The notes under the pieces were generated by a model. It made no database searches. It was not told the DNA's origin and saw nothing but the letters and a program-made list of their open reading frames with translations. A DNA stretch of 64,000 nucleotides, from assembly GCF_001937195.1 (NCBI RefSeq), contig NZ_MSDO01000023.1, forward strand, positions 1-64,000. Direction: 5' to 3'. Positions 28,109 to 39,254 of this stretch are shown here, piece by piece. The translations under genes and the position numbers were made by a program. Positions within the stretch are counted from its first letter, which is position 1; every line of letters starts with the position of its first letter. The DNA comes from Salinicola socius. Lineage in GTDB: Bacteria; Pseudomonadota; Gammaproteobacteria; Pseudomonadales; Halomonadaceae.

Positions 28109-29119
28109 TTACGTCAGCTTCTGCAACTCCGCATACAACGACGCCGGAATCGTCACGCCATTGGCGAGACTGCGCTCCCGTGCTTCATAACGGCGCTGTG
28201 ACGGTAGCCTGGCGCCCTGGCCGAGGATGCGTTCGAACAGCACTTCCGCGTGGGCGAGATGCGCGTCGGCACGCTCGCCCAGGAAGGTGGCAGGGGAGAG
28301 GGCGAGAATGATCTCGCCGTGGTAGGGCTTGCCGGTCCCGGCATCGTTGGCGGGTTGGGTTTCGTGGCTGAGCACGTCACCGATCAACGGGCCGGCGAGC
28401 AGTTCGATCATGGTCGACAGTGCCGAGCCCTTGTGACCACCGAAGGCGAGCATGGCGCCACCGAGCGCGGCTGCCGGATCGGTGGTCGCGTGGCCATTGT
28501 CATCCAGCGCCCAGTTTTCGGGGATCGAGTCGCCGGCGCGCCTGTGCAGTTCGATCTCGCCACGGGCGACGACACTGGTGGCGAAGTCGAAGGTATACGG
28601 GTGCCTGCCCGGTCTCGGCCAGGAAAACGCGATGGGGTTGGTCCCCAGCAGCGGGCGATTGCCGCCCGCGGGGGCGACGAAGGCGTGGGTCGGGTTCATC
28701 GCCAGGCCGACCAGGCCCATCTCAGCGAGCGCTTCGACCTCGGGCCAGAGTGCGGAAAAGTGGAAGCAGTTGTTGATCGCAAGCGCGGCGATACCGTTGC
28801 GTTCGGCTTTTTCCTTGAGCTGCGACTTGCCCCGCTCGAAAGAGAGCAGCGAGTTACCCCGATGGGCATCGATCCTCACGATGCCGGGCGCCTGATCGAT
28901 GACCTCAGGCTCGGCGTGGGTATCGACGCCACCCTTCATGGCCGTCTCCACGCAGCCGATGAGGCGATACAGGCCGTGGGAATGGCATTCGTCACGCTGG
29001 GCGGCGACGACACTTCGGGTGATGGCCTCGGCATGGGCGAGACTGAACCCTGCCTTTTTCAGAATGCGTAGACTCAAGGCTTCGGCGTCTTGAAGGGGGA
29101 GGATGCGGTCTTTTTCCAT
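28109..29119 (-). CDS. Ldh-family NAD(P)H-dependent oxidoreductase (malate/L-lactate dehydrogenase type, DpkA-like)
   Basis: 336 residues from ATG 29119; an upstream ATG at 29164 lacks a better ribosome site. The fold-type motifs are present: DECHSHGLYRLIGCVE (catalytic His), NPTHAFVAPAGG and NPIAFSWPRPGRHPYTFDFATSVVARG, then GGHKGSALSTMIELLAGPL. The family reduces 2-oxo or cyclic imino acids such as piperideine-2-carboxylate; lactate, malate and ureidoglycolate members also exist. An inverted repeat CTTTGT/ACAAAG lies 68 bases upstream. It diverges from the ProX-like gene, and no amino-acid catabolic partner lies next to it, so the substrate is open. Confidence 0.8.
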   Translation of the reverse strand: MEKDRILPLQDAEALSLRILKKAGFSLAHAEAITRSVVAAQRDECHSHGLYRLIGCVETAMKGGVDTHAEPEVIDQAPGIVRIDAHRGNSLLSFERGKSQLKEKAERNGIAALAINNCFHFSALWPEVEALAEMGLVGLAMNPTHAFVAPAGGNRPLLGTNPIAFSWPRPGRHPYTFDFATSVVARGEIELHRRAGDSIPENWALDDNGHATTDPAAALGGAMLAFGGHKGSALSTMIELLAGPLIGDVLSHETQPANDAGTGKPYHGEIILALSPATFLGERADAHLAHAEVLFERILGQGARLPSQRRYEARERSLANGVTIPASLYAELQKLT

Positions 29120-29186
29120 GATCGGGCTCTGGCGGGTACGTATGGCAAGGGCATGCAAAGACACCAGGAGATCGGCCCCGAATGAT

Positions 29187-29201
29187 CTTTGTCATACAAA
29201 G
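29187..29201. promoter_or_regulatory. Inverted repeat upstream of the Ldh-family gene
   Basis: CTTTGTCATACAAAG, a perfect 6-bp dyad with a 3-base spacer. On the minus strand the core reads TGTATGACA, which recurs upstream of the glucarate genes at 51220-51228. It resembles FadR-type GntR operators. Confidence 0.4.
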
Positions 29202-29363
29202 TAAGATCCAGCATAAACGTCTAGCTGGCCGTCGCCTGTTAGACGAAAGTTGGAGTTTTCGCACGGCATCATGCGTCTGCCGCCATGGTGGTAATCTCTC
29301 CCGATATCCGTATACTCATAACGCTGAGTTTTGGTTTTGAATAATAAACAGGAATGCAGAATT

Positions 29364-30254
29364 ATGAGAAAAATCTTCTCCCCGTTCGCCGTGATGGCGC
29401 TCTTCACGCTGGCGGTTACCGCACAGGCCTACGCCGCCCCGGCCCACGCGCAGGAAAAGTCGCTGGTCATCGGCACCAACAACTGGGCGGAAAACGTCGC
29501 CGTCGCCAATCTGTGGAAGCTGGTGCTGGACGACCATGGCTACGACGTCGAGCTATCGGATATCGGCAAGAGCGCGCTGTTCGCAGGGATGGCCGCCAAT
29601 GATATCGACCTCTCGCTGGAGTTGTGGCTGCCCTACACCGACAAGGCGTTCCTCGCGCCCTACAAGGACAAGCTCGAGGTCCACGAAGCCTGGTACGACA
29701 AGACCGGACTGGGCCTGGTGGTACCGAGCTACGTCGATATCGATAACATCCCGGAGCTGGCGAAGCGCGCCAACGAGTTCGCGTATCAGGGCAGTCCAAC
29801 GATCCTGGGCATCGATCCGGGCTCCGCTATCGCCGGAATGACCGACGACGCCATCGAGACTTACGATCTGCCGCTCGACCAGGTGAACAGCTCCGAGCCG
29901 GCGATGATGTCCGCGCTCGATAGAGCGTACAAGAATGGAAAGCCGATCGTGGTGACGCTATGGAATCCGCACTGGGCATTTGCCGACTATGATCTGAAAT
30001 ATCTCGAGGATCCGGACAAGGTCTACGGCGATGGCGATACCATCTACTGGTTCTCTCGTCAGGGCTTTTCCAAGGACGATCCGTGGCTGACGGCGGTGCT
30101 CGACGCCTGGCACATGAGCGATGAAAGCCTTGGCAAACTGATGTCGGAGATCGAGTCCCAGGGCGATCCGGTGGCGGGTGCGCGGGCCTGGCTCGGGGAA
30201 AATCGGGATCAGGTCGATGGCTGGCTGGCTGCAGGCGAGCGGATTCAACAGTAG
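29364..30254 (+). CDS. proX: ProX/OpuAC-type glycine betaine substrate-binding protein
   Basis: 296 residues from ATG 29364 (AGGA 10 bases upstream). A signal peptide covers about 1-31 (ending AYAAPAHAQ). The mature part begins with LVIGTNNWAENVAVANLWKL and includes ELWLPYTDKAF and VVTLWNPHWAFADYDLKYLEDP; the spaced tryptophans fit the aromatic cage that binds betaine quaternary ammonium groups. ABC transporters of this class take up osmoprotectants. No ATPase or permease gene is beside it, so it would serve a transporter encoded elsewhere. The ligand may also be choline or carnitine. Confidence 0.82.
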   Translation: MRKIFSPFAVMALFTLAVTAQAYAAPAHAQEKSLVIGTNNWAENVAVANLWKLVLDDHGYDVELSDIGKSALFAGMAANDIDLSLELWLPYTDKAFLAPYKDKLEVHEAWYDKTGLGLVVPSYVDIDNIPELAKRANEFAYQGSPTILGIDPGSAIAGMTDDAIETYDLPLDQVNSSEPAMMSALDRAYKNGKPIVVTLWNPHWAFADYDLKYLEDPDKVYGDGDTIYWFSRQGFSKDDPWLTAVLDAWHMSDESLGKLMSEIESQGDPVAGARAWLGENRDQVDGWLAAGERIQQ

Positions 30255-30480
30255 CGATATCGGCGGCCTTGCATGGCGGGCCGGGCCTCTTGGCGGTCTT
30301 CTAGACTGAACGATCATTCAGTGCAACTACCCGTTCTCACGCTATCGGCCAATTGATTAAACGCTACTTCACGCTCTAGTCTGTGCCGACTGCTGGCCGC
30401 CTGACCGGCCGGTAATACAATGACAATCGGCCCCGAGCCGACACCACAATAACAGCGTGCTGCTGTGCAGGAGATTGATA

Positions 30481-32067
30481 ATGAAGAAGACGCTGCTTGC
30501 GGCTGGCATCGCCGCCATGATGCTGGGCGCGACCCCGGTCATGGCCAAGACGCTGGTCTACTGCTCCGAAGGTTCTCCGGAAGGCTTCGATCCCTCGCTC
30601 TACACGGCGGGCACGACCTTCGACGCGTCCAGCAAGACGATCTACAACCGTCTGGTTCAGTTCAAGCCGGGCACCACCGAAGTCGAGCCGGCCCTCGCCA
30701 AGAGCTGGGAAGTCTCGGATGACGGCCTGGAAGTGACATTCCACCTGCGCGATGACGTCAAGTTCCAGACCACCGACTTCTTCACGCCGAGCCGACTGCT
30801 CAACGCCGACGACGTCATCTGGACGTTCGAGCGTCAGATGGACAAGGAAAACCCGTACTACAAGCTGGCCAACGGCAGCTTCGAATATTTCAACTCGATG
30901 TCGATGGGCGAGTTGATCAAGTCGATCGACAAGGTCGACGACCACACCGTGAAGTTCGTGCTCACCCAGCCCAATGCGCCGTTCGTGGCCAACCTGGCGA
31001 TGGATTTCGCGTCGATCCACTCCAAGGAATACGAGCAGCAGCTGCTCGACGAGGGCAAGCCGGAACTGGCCAACCAGCAGCCGGTCGGCACCGGTCCGTT
31101 CCAGTTCGTCAACTATCGTGAAGATGCGGCCATTCGCTATCAGGCGAACCCGGACTATTTCCGCGGCAAGCAGCCGATCGACAATCTGGTCTTTGCGATC
31201 ACCTCCGATGCTCAGGTGCGCTATCAGAAGCTGATGGCGGGCGAGTGTCAGGTGATGCCGTTCCCGAATCCGTCCGATGTCGAAGCGATGCAGCAGAACG
31301 ACGACATCAACGTGCTCGAGGAAGCCGGTCTGAACGTGGCCTATCTGGCCTACAACACCCAGCAGGCGCCGTTCGACAAGCCCGAAGTGCGCAAGGCACT
31401 CAACATGGCGATCAACAAGCAGGCGATCATCGATGCGGTGTTCCAGGGTGCCGGCCAGGTGGCCAAGAACCCGATTCCGCCGTCCATGTGGGGCTACAAC
31501 GACGCCATCCAGGACGATCGGTACGATCCCGAGAAGGCCAAGCAGATGTTGGAGGATGCTGGCGTCGAGAACCTGAAGATGAACATCTGGGCAATGCCGG
31601 TACAGCGTCCGTACATGCCCAACGCGCGGCGTACCGCCGAGCTGATGCAGTCGGATCTGTCCAAGGTTGGCGTCGATGCAGAGATCGTCACCTACGAGTG
31701 GGGCGAGTACCTGAAGCGCTCTTCGGATACCAAGCGTGACGGTGCGGTCATCCTCGGCTGGACCGGCGACAACGGCGATCCGGACAACTTCATGGGCGTG
31801 CTGCTCGGTTGTGACGGCGTCGGTGGTGCCAACCGTTCACAGTGGTGCTACAAGCCGTTCGACGATCTGATCCAGAAAGCACGCACCCTGGATAGCCAGG
31901 AAGATCGCGCCAAGCTTTACGAGCAGGCGCAGGAGATCTTCAAGGAGCAGGCACCGTGGGACACCCTGGCCCACTCCACGGTCTTCATGCCGCTGCGCAA
32001 GGAAGTGACCGGCTACAAGATCGATCCGCTCGGCGGCCACAGCTTCGAAGGCGTCGACATCGAGTGA
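30481..32067 (+). CDS. dppA: Dipeptide ABC transporter substrate-binding protein
   Basis: 528 residues from ATG 30481 (AGGAG at 30469-30473), close to E. coli DppA. A signal peptide ends near TPVMAKT. The mature chain begins LVYCSEGSPEGFDPSLYTAGT and holds the family 5 signature around ATIRYQANPDYFRGK-like sequence. It binds di- or tripeptides (haem in some species) in the periplasm. First gene of dppABCDF; a hairpin follows its stop and probably leaves dppA in excess over the membrane subunits. Confidence 0.93.
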   Translation: MKKTLLAAGIAAMMLGATPVMAKTLVYCSEGSPEGFDPSLYTAGTTFDASSKTIYNRLVQFKPGTTEVEPALAKSWEVSDDGLEVTFHLRDDVKFQTTDFFTPSRLLNADDVIWTFERQMDKENPYYKLANGSFEYFNSMSMGELIKSIDKVDDHTVKFVLTQPNAPFVANLAMDFASIHSKEYEQQLLDEGKPELANQQPVGTGPFQFVNYREDAAIRYQANPDYFRGKQPIDNLVFAITSDAQVRYQKLMAGECQVMPFPNPSDVEAMQQNDDINVLEEAGLNVAYLAYNTQQAPFDKPEVRKALNMAINKQAIIDAVFQGAGQVAKNPIPPSMWGYNDAIQDDRYDPEKAKQMLEDAGVENLKMNIWAMPVQRPYMPNARRTAELMQSDLSKVGVDAEIVTYEWGEYLKRSSDTKRDGAVILGWTGDNGDPDNFMGVLLGCDGVGGANRSQWCYKPFDDLIQKARTLDSQEDRAKLYEQAQEIFKEQAPWDTLAHSTVFMPLRKEVTGYKIDPLGGHSFEGVDIE

Positions 32068-32082
32068 TTCTCTCCTAGCGGA

Positions 32083-32115
32083 GACGCGGGGCGGCCCTGA
32101 CAGCCGCCCCGCGTC
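32083..32115 (+). terminator. 13-bp hairpin between dppA and dppB
   Basis: GACGCGGGGCGGC pairs perfectly with GCCGCCCCGCGTC around a 7-base loop, 15 bases after the dppA stop. No T tract follows, so partial termination or 3' mRNA protection is likelier than a full stop. Confidence 0.6.
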
Positions 32116-32143
32116 TTGACGCGTGACTAGCAGTACTCCAAAC

Positions 32144-33148
32144 ATGTTCAAATTCTTTCTGGTCAAACTGGCGCAGCTGGTGCCGACGTTCATTGGCGTC
32201 ACCATCGTTGCGTTCTCTTTCATTCGCCTGCTGCCGGGCGATCCGATTCTGCTGATGGCGGGAGAGCGCGGCATATCCGCCGAGCGCTACGCCGAGCTCA
32301 AATCCCAGCTGGGCTTCGATCGCTCGCTGATCGTTCAGTATTTCGATTTCCTCAAGGGGTTGCTGCATGGCGACCTCGGCAATTCGCTGGTGACCCACGC
32401 CCCGGTGATGGACGAGTTCATGAGCCGCTTTCCGGCGACGCTCGAACTCTCGCTCTTTGCGCTGGCGTTCGCCGTGATCATCGGCCTGCCGGCCGGTGTA
32501 CTGGCCGCGGTCAAACGCGGCAAGACGCTCGATCACACCGTCATGGGCATCAGCCTGACGGGCTATTCGATGCCGATCTTCTGGTGGGGCCTGCTGCTGA
32601 TCATGCTGTTCTCCAGCACGCTGGGCTGGACCCCGGTCTCCGGGCGCATCTCTTACATGTACTTCATCGAGCCGGTGACCGGCTTCATGACCATCGACAG
32701 CCTGATCGCCGGCGACTGGGGCGCGTTTCTCTCCTCGCTCCACTATCTGATCCTGCCGTCGATCGTGCTGGGGACGATCCCGCTGGCGGTCATCGCTCGC
32801 CAGACCCGCTCTTCGATGCTCGAGGTGCTGGGCGAGGACTACGTGCGTACCGCGCGAGCCAAGGGGTTGTCGAACTTCCGCGTGATCATGGTGCACACCT
32901 TGCGCAATGCGCTGATTTCCGTGGTGACGGTGATCGGTCTTCAGGTCGGCCTGCTGCTGGCAGGGGCCATTCCGACCGAGACGATCTTCTCGTGGCCGGG
33001 TATCGGCAAATGGATGATCGATGCGATCTCGCGACGCGACTATCCCTCGGTGCAGGGTGGTCTGGTGCTGATCGCGTTCATCGTGATGATCGTCAATCTG
33101 CTGGTTGATCTCGCCTATGGCGTCATCAACCCACGCATTCGCCACTGA
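32144..33148 (+). CDS. dppB: Dipeptide ABC transporter permease
   Basis: 334 residues from ATG 32144, matching the family N-terminus FLVKLAQLVPTFIGVTIVAF; a GTG at 32123 would add 7 residues and lies against the upstream hairpin. Six hydrophobic helices and the EAA loop (LGEDYVRTARAKGLSNFRVI) that contacts the ATPases are present. Part of the dpp inner-membrane pore. The next gene starts 147 bases later, across a structured repeat. Confidence 0.92.
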   Translation: MFKFFLVKLAQLVPTFIGVTIVAFSFIRLLPGDPILLMAGERGISAERYAELKSQLGFDRSLIVQYFDFLKGLLHGDLGNSLVTHAPVMDEFMSRFPATLELSLFALAFAVIIGLPAGVLAAVKRGKTLDHTVMGISLTGYSMPIFWWGLLLIMLFSSTLGWTPVSGRISYMYFIEPVTGFMTIDSLIAGDWGAFLSSLHYLILPSIVLGTIPLAVIARQTRSSMLEVLGEDYVRTARAKGLSNFRVIMVHTLRNALISVVTVIGLQVGLLLAGAIPTETIFSWPGIGKWMIDAISRRDYPSVQGGLVLIAFIVMIVNLLVDLAYGVINPRIRH

Positions 33149-33175
33149 GGGGTCCAAAATGGCTGCACTCGACAA

Positions 33176-33264
33176 TACGGCGTTGGCCTCAGTCTCAGAA
33201 TGCTCATTTACAACTCGTAAACTCCGCGTCTTCGACCGAGCCCGCCTTGTCTTGTCTTCGTTCG
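33176..33264 (+). repeat. 89-bp structured repeat between dppB and dppC
   Basis: Aligns end to end with the core of the 8289-8433 element (8323-8411), both 89 bp. The shared blocks are TACGGCGTT, ATGCTCATTTACA, CGTAAACTCCGC and GCCTTGTCT. The arms outside the TTTAC/GTAAA hairpin differ between the copies but keep pairing. No terminal inverted repeats flank this copy. Confidence 0.65.
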
Positions 33265-33295
33265 CGCATTCTGGAGTCATTTCGGGAGCCAAGAC

Positions 33296-34210
33296 ATGTC
33301 CCAACTGATACTTTCGAAAAAAAGCTCTCAGCCCGCGCCGGGTACCTTTCGCTACCAGCTGGCGTCTTTCTGGAGCGACTTCAGTGCCAGCCGCGGCGCG
33401 CTGGTCGGCCTGATCTTCATCGTCTTCATTCTGCTGGTCGCGCTGTTCGCGCCATGGGTCGCGCCACACGATCCGGCGATGCAGGATCGCTCGGCGCTGC
33501 TGGTGCCGCCGGTGTGGCATGCCGAGGGCAGCTGGAACTACCTGCTCGGCACCGACGCCGTGGGCCGCGACGTGCTTTCGCGACTGATCTACGGCGCGCG
33601 TTATTCGCTCTCGATCAGCGCCATGGTGGTCGTGATCTCGATGGGCGTGGGTATCTTCCTCGGCCTGTTGGCCGGGTACTTCCGGGGCTGGGTCGAGACC
33701 GTCATCACCCGCGTGATGGATGTGGTGCTGGCGTTCCCCAGCCTGCTGCTGGCGTTGGGTCTGGTCGCCATCCTGAGCCCGGGTCTGACCAGCGCGATGA
33801 TCGCCATCGCGATGGTCCAGCTGCCCTATTTCGTACGTCTGACGCGAGCCGCGGTGATCGGCGAGAAGAATCGCGAATATGTCATCGCCAGCCGGCTCTC
33901 CGGTGCCGGGCACCTGCGGTTGATGTTCAACACGCTGCTGCCCAACTGCATGGCGCCGCTGATCGTGCAGGCGACGCTCTCGTTCTCCACCGCGATTCTC
34001 GATATCGCGGCACTGGGCTTTCTCGGCATGGGCGTACAGCCGCCGACGCCGGAGTGGGGCGCGATGCTGGCCAATGCGCGCGAGTTCATGGGCAGCGCCT
34101 ACTGGGCGGTCACGTTCCCGGGGCTGATCATTCTGCTCACGGTGTTGATGATCAATCTGATGGGTGACGGCCTGCGCGACGCGCTGGATCCCAAGATGAA
34201 ACGCTCTTAA
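33296..34210 (+). CDS. dppC: Dipeptide ABC transporter permease
   Basis: 304 residues, GGGAG seven bases upstream. The N-terminal cytosolic part, first membrane segment (LVGLIFIVFILLVALFAPWV) and LLGTDAVGRDVLSRLIYGAR fit DppC/OppC. The EAA loop is GEKNREYVIASRLSGAGHLR. It forms the membrane pore with DppB. Separated from dppB by a repeat, and 18 bases ahead of dppD. Confidence 0.93.
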   Translation: MSQLILSKKSSQPAPGTFRYQLASFWSDFSASRGALVGLIFIVFILLVALFAPWVAPHDPAMQDRSALLVPPVWHAEGSWNYLLGTDAVGRDVLSRLIYGARYSLSISAMVVVISMGVGIFLGLLAGYFRGWVETVITRVMDVVLAFPSLLLALGLVAILSPGLTSAMIAIAMVQLPYFVRLTRAAVIGEKNREYVIASRLSGAGHLRLMFNTLLPNCMAPLIVQATLSFSTAILDIAALGFLGMGVQPPTPEWGAMLANAREFMGSAYWAVTFPGLIILLTVLMINLMGDGLRDALDPKMKRS

Positions 34211-34228
34211 CGCCGGAGGTTCTGACTT

Positions 34229-35280
34229 ATGGCATTACTCGATATTGAAGGCCTCAGCGTTCGCTTCAAGACCAGTAGCGGCCTGTTTGCCGCCGTGGAA
34301 AACGTCGACATCAACGTCGATCGCGGCGAAGTGTGGTCGATCGTGGGCGAGTCCGGGTCCGGCAAGTCCGTTTCGATGCTCGCCACCATGGGCCTGTTGC
34401 CGTGGACGGCGCAGGTCACCGCCGACAAGATGGCCTTCGACGGCCAGGATCTGCAGCAGCTGAGCTCGCGCCAGCGTCGCCGCATCGTCGGCGGCGAGAT
34501 GTCGATGATCTTTCAGGAGCCGATGAGCAGTCTCAACCCCTGCTTCACCGTCGGCACCCAGATCGACGAGATGATCAAGCAGCACCTGGGCGGCTCACGC
34601 AAGGAGCGCCACGAACGGGCGCTGGATCTGCTGGCGCAGGTCGGTATCCCCGATCCGGCGCGTCGGATCAAGGCTTACCCGCATCAGCTCTCCGGCGGGA
34701 TGAGCCAGCGCGTGATGATCGCCATGGCGATCTCCTGCAACCCCCGGCTGCTGATCGCCGACGAGCCAACCACGGCACTCGACGTCACCATCCAGGCGCA
34801 GATTCTCGAGCTGCTGCTCAAGCTGCAGGAAGATACCGGCATGGCGCTGATCCTGATCACCCACGACATGGGTGTGGTCGCGGAGACCGCCAAGCACGTA
34901 GTGGTGCAGTACGCCGGCCGCCAGGTCGAGAAGCAGGACGTGAAGTCGCTGTTCGCCCATCCGCGTCATCCGTATACCGAGGCGCTGCTGTCGGCGCTGC
35001 CGGAGCGTGCCGGCGATCAGGACCGACTGCCGACCATTCCCGGTGTCGTTCCCGGGCAGCACGATCGCCCCAGCGGTTGTCTGTTCAATCCGCGCTGCCA
35101 GTATGCGACCGAACACTGCCGCGAGGTCGAGCCGGTCGCCGCGCCGGACGATCCGGCCAGTACGCTGTGCCATTATCCGCTCGATCACCCGGCAGTCGGC
35201 ACGCCGCCCTCGGCGACGCCGCAGGATCCGCTGGCCTCGAATCCGTCTTCCCACAATCCGTCGCGACCGGAGGTGCGCCC

Positions 35281-35284
<4 letters not shown>
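34229..35284 (+). CDS. dppD: Dipeptide ABC transporter ATPase
   Basis: 351 residues. Walker A GESGSGKS at 40-47, signature LSGGMSQRV, Walker [14 protein letters not shown] and the oligopeptide-type C-terminal extension with cysteines ([16 protein letters not shown]) that binds an iron-sulfur cluster in relatives. The last 25 residues are unusually rich in Pro/Ser. Overlaps dppF by four bases (ATGA). Confidence 0.94.
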
Positions 35285-36285
<1,001 letters not shown>

Positions 36286-36337
36286 CGCGACGCGGGATGC
36301 GAGAGCGTGGATCTGCGCCGGTCGGTGAGCGAAAAGA

Positions 36338-37444
<1,107 letters not shown>

Positions 37445-37466
37445 GGTGGCTCTCCACGGTTGGAAA

Positions 37467-38312
37467 TCATTTCTCGGTATCGGTCAGGCCGCGCACGAAG
37501 AAGCGCTGCATGGCAATGATGACCGCCACCGGCGGCAGCACGGTCATCACTGCCATGGCGGTGGCCAGTTGCCAGGGCGGCAGGGTGTCGGTGGACTGGA
37601 CGAGATTCTTCAGACTGATCACGGCGGTGGCGTGTTCCGGCGAGTTGGCCGCCAGCAGCGGCCACAGGTACTGGTTCCAGCCGTAGAGGAACATGATCAC
37701 GAACAGCGCCGCCAGGTTGGTCTTCGACAGCGGCAGCACGAAGTCCTTCAGGAAGCGCAGCGGCCCGGCGCCGTCGAGCCGGGCGGCCTCGAACAGCTCC
37801 TGGGGCAGGCTCATGAAGCTCTGGCGGAGCAGAAAGGTGGCGGTGGCGGAGGCGATCAGCGGCAGGATCATGCCGGCATAGGTATCGATCAATCCGAAGC
37901 GCGCCACCACGCCATAGGTCGGCACGATACGCACCTCCACCGGCAGCATCAGGGTGACGAAAATCAGCCAGAAGCAGAGCGTGCGGCAGGGAAAACGGAA
38001 GAACACGATGGCATAGGCGGCCAGTAGCGAGATGGCGATCTTGCCGATCGCAATGCCGAGCGCCATCACCAGTGAGTTGGCGAGCAGCCGCAGGGCGCTG
38101 ACACCGAGCCCCGCGATCGGCTGTGACAGCAATTGCCAGTAGTTGGCCAGCCCCTCGCCGCCGAACCACAGCGGGGCGATGCCGCTCTGCAGCGCTCCGG
38201 CGCTGTGGGTGGAGGCGGTGAGCGCCAGCCACAGCGGCAATCCGAACACGATCACGCCAAGGATCAGCAGCAGATGGGTCAGCCGGTCGAGGAGGGGGCG
38301 ATCGTAGCGCAT
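37467..38312 (-). CDS. ugpE: sn-Glycerol-3-phosphate-type ABC transporter permease
   Basis: 281 residues from ATG 38312, which overlaps the ugpA stop (TGATG). Six hydrophobic helices; the EAA loop reads MSLPQELFEAARLDGAGPLRFL, and the MalG-type N-terminus and C-terminus are normal. It forms the channel with UgpA. The upstream-extended open frame runs through ugpA in another register and is not used. Confidence 0.88.
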   Translation of the reverse strand: MRYDRPLLDRLTHLLLILGVIVFGLPLWLALTASTHSAGALQSGIAPLWFGGEGLANYWQLLSQPIAGLGVSALRLLANSLVMALGIAIGKIAISLLAAYAIVFFRFPCRTLCFWLIFVTLMLPVEVRIVPTYGVVARFGLIDTYAGMILPLIASATATFLLRQSFMSLPQELFEAARLDGAGPLRFLKDFVLPLSKTNLAALFVIMFLYGWNQYLWPLLAANSPEHATAVISLKNLVQSTDTLPPWQLATAMAVMTVLPPVAVIIAMQRFFVRGLTDTEK

Positions 38313-39187
38313 CAATACTGCACCCGGCGTTCGAGGTAACGGAACTGGACGAAGGTGAGTGCGCCGACCAGCACCATCAACAGCACCGACTGTGCACTCG
38401 AGCTGCCGAGGTCGCGCGCCACGAATCCATCCTCGTAGAGTTTGTAGACCAGCGTGCGGGTGGCGCCGCCCGGGCCACCGAGGGTGGTGTTGTCGATGGT
38501 GGCGAAGGTCTCGAACAGCACGTAGACGCTGTTCATGACCAGCAGGAAGAAGGCGGTCGGCGAGAGCAGCGGCAGCGTGATGCCGATGAAGCGGCGGAAG
38601 GGACCGGCGCCGTCGATGGCCGCGGCTTCCAGCAACGAGGTCGGGATCATCTGCAGGCCGGCGAGAAAGAACACGAAGTTGTAACTCATCTGCTGCCAGA
38701 TCGAGGCGATCACCACCAGCGCCAGCGCCTGTCCGGGATGCAATTGCGCGTCCCAGTGCACGCCGAAGCCGGCCAGGACGTGGGTCAGCACGCCGAGCAC
38801 CGGGTCGAACATGAACATCCACAGTATCCCCGCGACCGCCGGTGCTATGGCATATGGCCAGGTCAGTAGCACCCGGTAGAGCCTGGCCCCATGGAGCACG
38901 CGATCGGCGAGTACCGCCAGCAGCAGCGCCAGCAGCATGGCGCCGCCGGCCACCAGTACGCTGAAAAGCACCGTCACGCTCATGGCTTGCCAGTATCCCG
39001 ACGAGGCCATGACCCGCTGGAAGTTCGCCAGGCCCACGAATCGTTCGCCGAGCCCGAAGGCATCCTGGACATAGAATGCCTGGCGCAGAGAGTCCGCGGC
39101 CGGCCAGAAAAAGAAGACGGCCACGATGGCGAGCTGGGGCGCCAGCAGCAGCCAGGGTGTGAAACGATAGCGCTCGAAGGTGGTCAT
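38312..39187 (-). CDS. ugpA: sn-Glycerol-3-phosphate-type ABC transporter permease
   Basis: 291 residues from ATG 39187. The N-terminus TPWLLLAPQLAIVAVFFFWPA is typical of UgpA/MalF-type subunits, and the EAA loop (SLLEAAAIDGAGPFRRFIGI) is present. It starts 67 bases after ugpB. A longer frame upstream overlaps the ugpB end and has no family character. Confidence 0.88.
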   Translation of the reverse strand: MTTFERYRFTPWLLLAPQLAIVAVFFFWPAADSLRQAFYVQDAFGLGERFVGLANFQRVMASSGYWQAMSVTVLFSVLVAGGAMLLALLLAVLADRVLHGARLYRVLLTWPYAIAPAVAGILWMFMFDPVLGVLTHVLAGFGVHWDAQLHPGQALALVVIASIWQQMSYNFVFFLAGLQMIPTSLLEAAAIDGAGPFRRFIGITLPLLSPTAFFLLVMNSVYVLFETFATIDNTTLGGPGGATRTLVYKLYEDGFVARDLGSSSAQSVLLMVLVGALTFVQFRYLERRVQY

Positions 39188-39254
39188 CGGTGATTCGGCG
39201 GGCGGCTTGCGCCATCCGCCGCTAGCGGAGAGAAAACGAGAATCGGCGCCAACG

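Noticed and set aside
32075-33913. Long open frame antisense to dppB-dppC (about 612 codons)
   Set aside because: It is the high-GC shadow of dppB and dppC; composition is Gln/His/Arg-rich with no family features.
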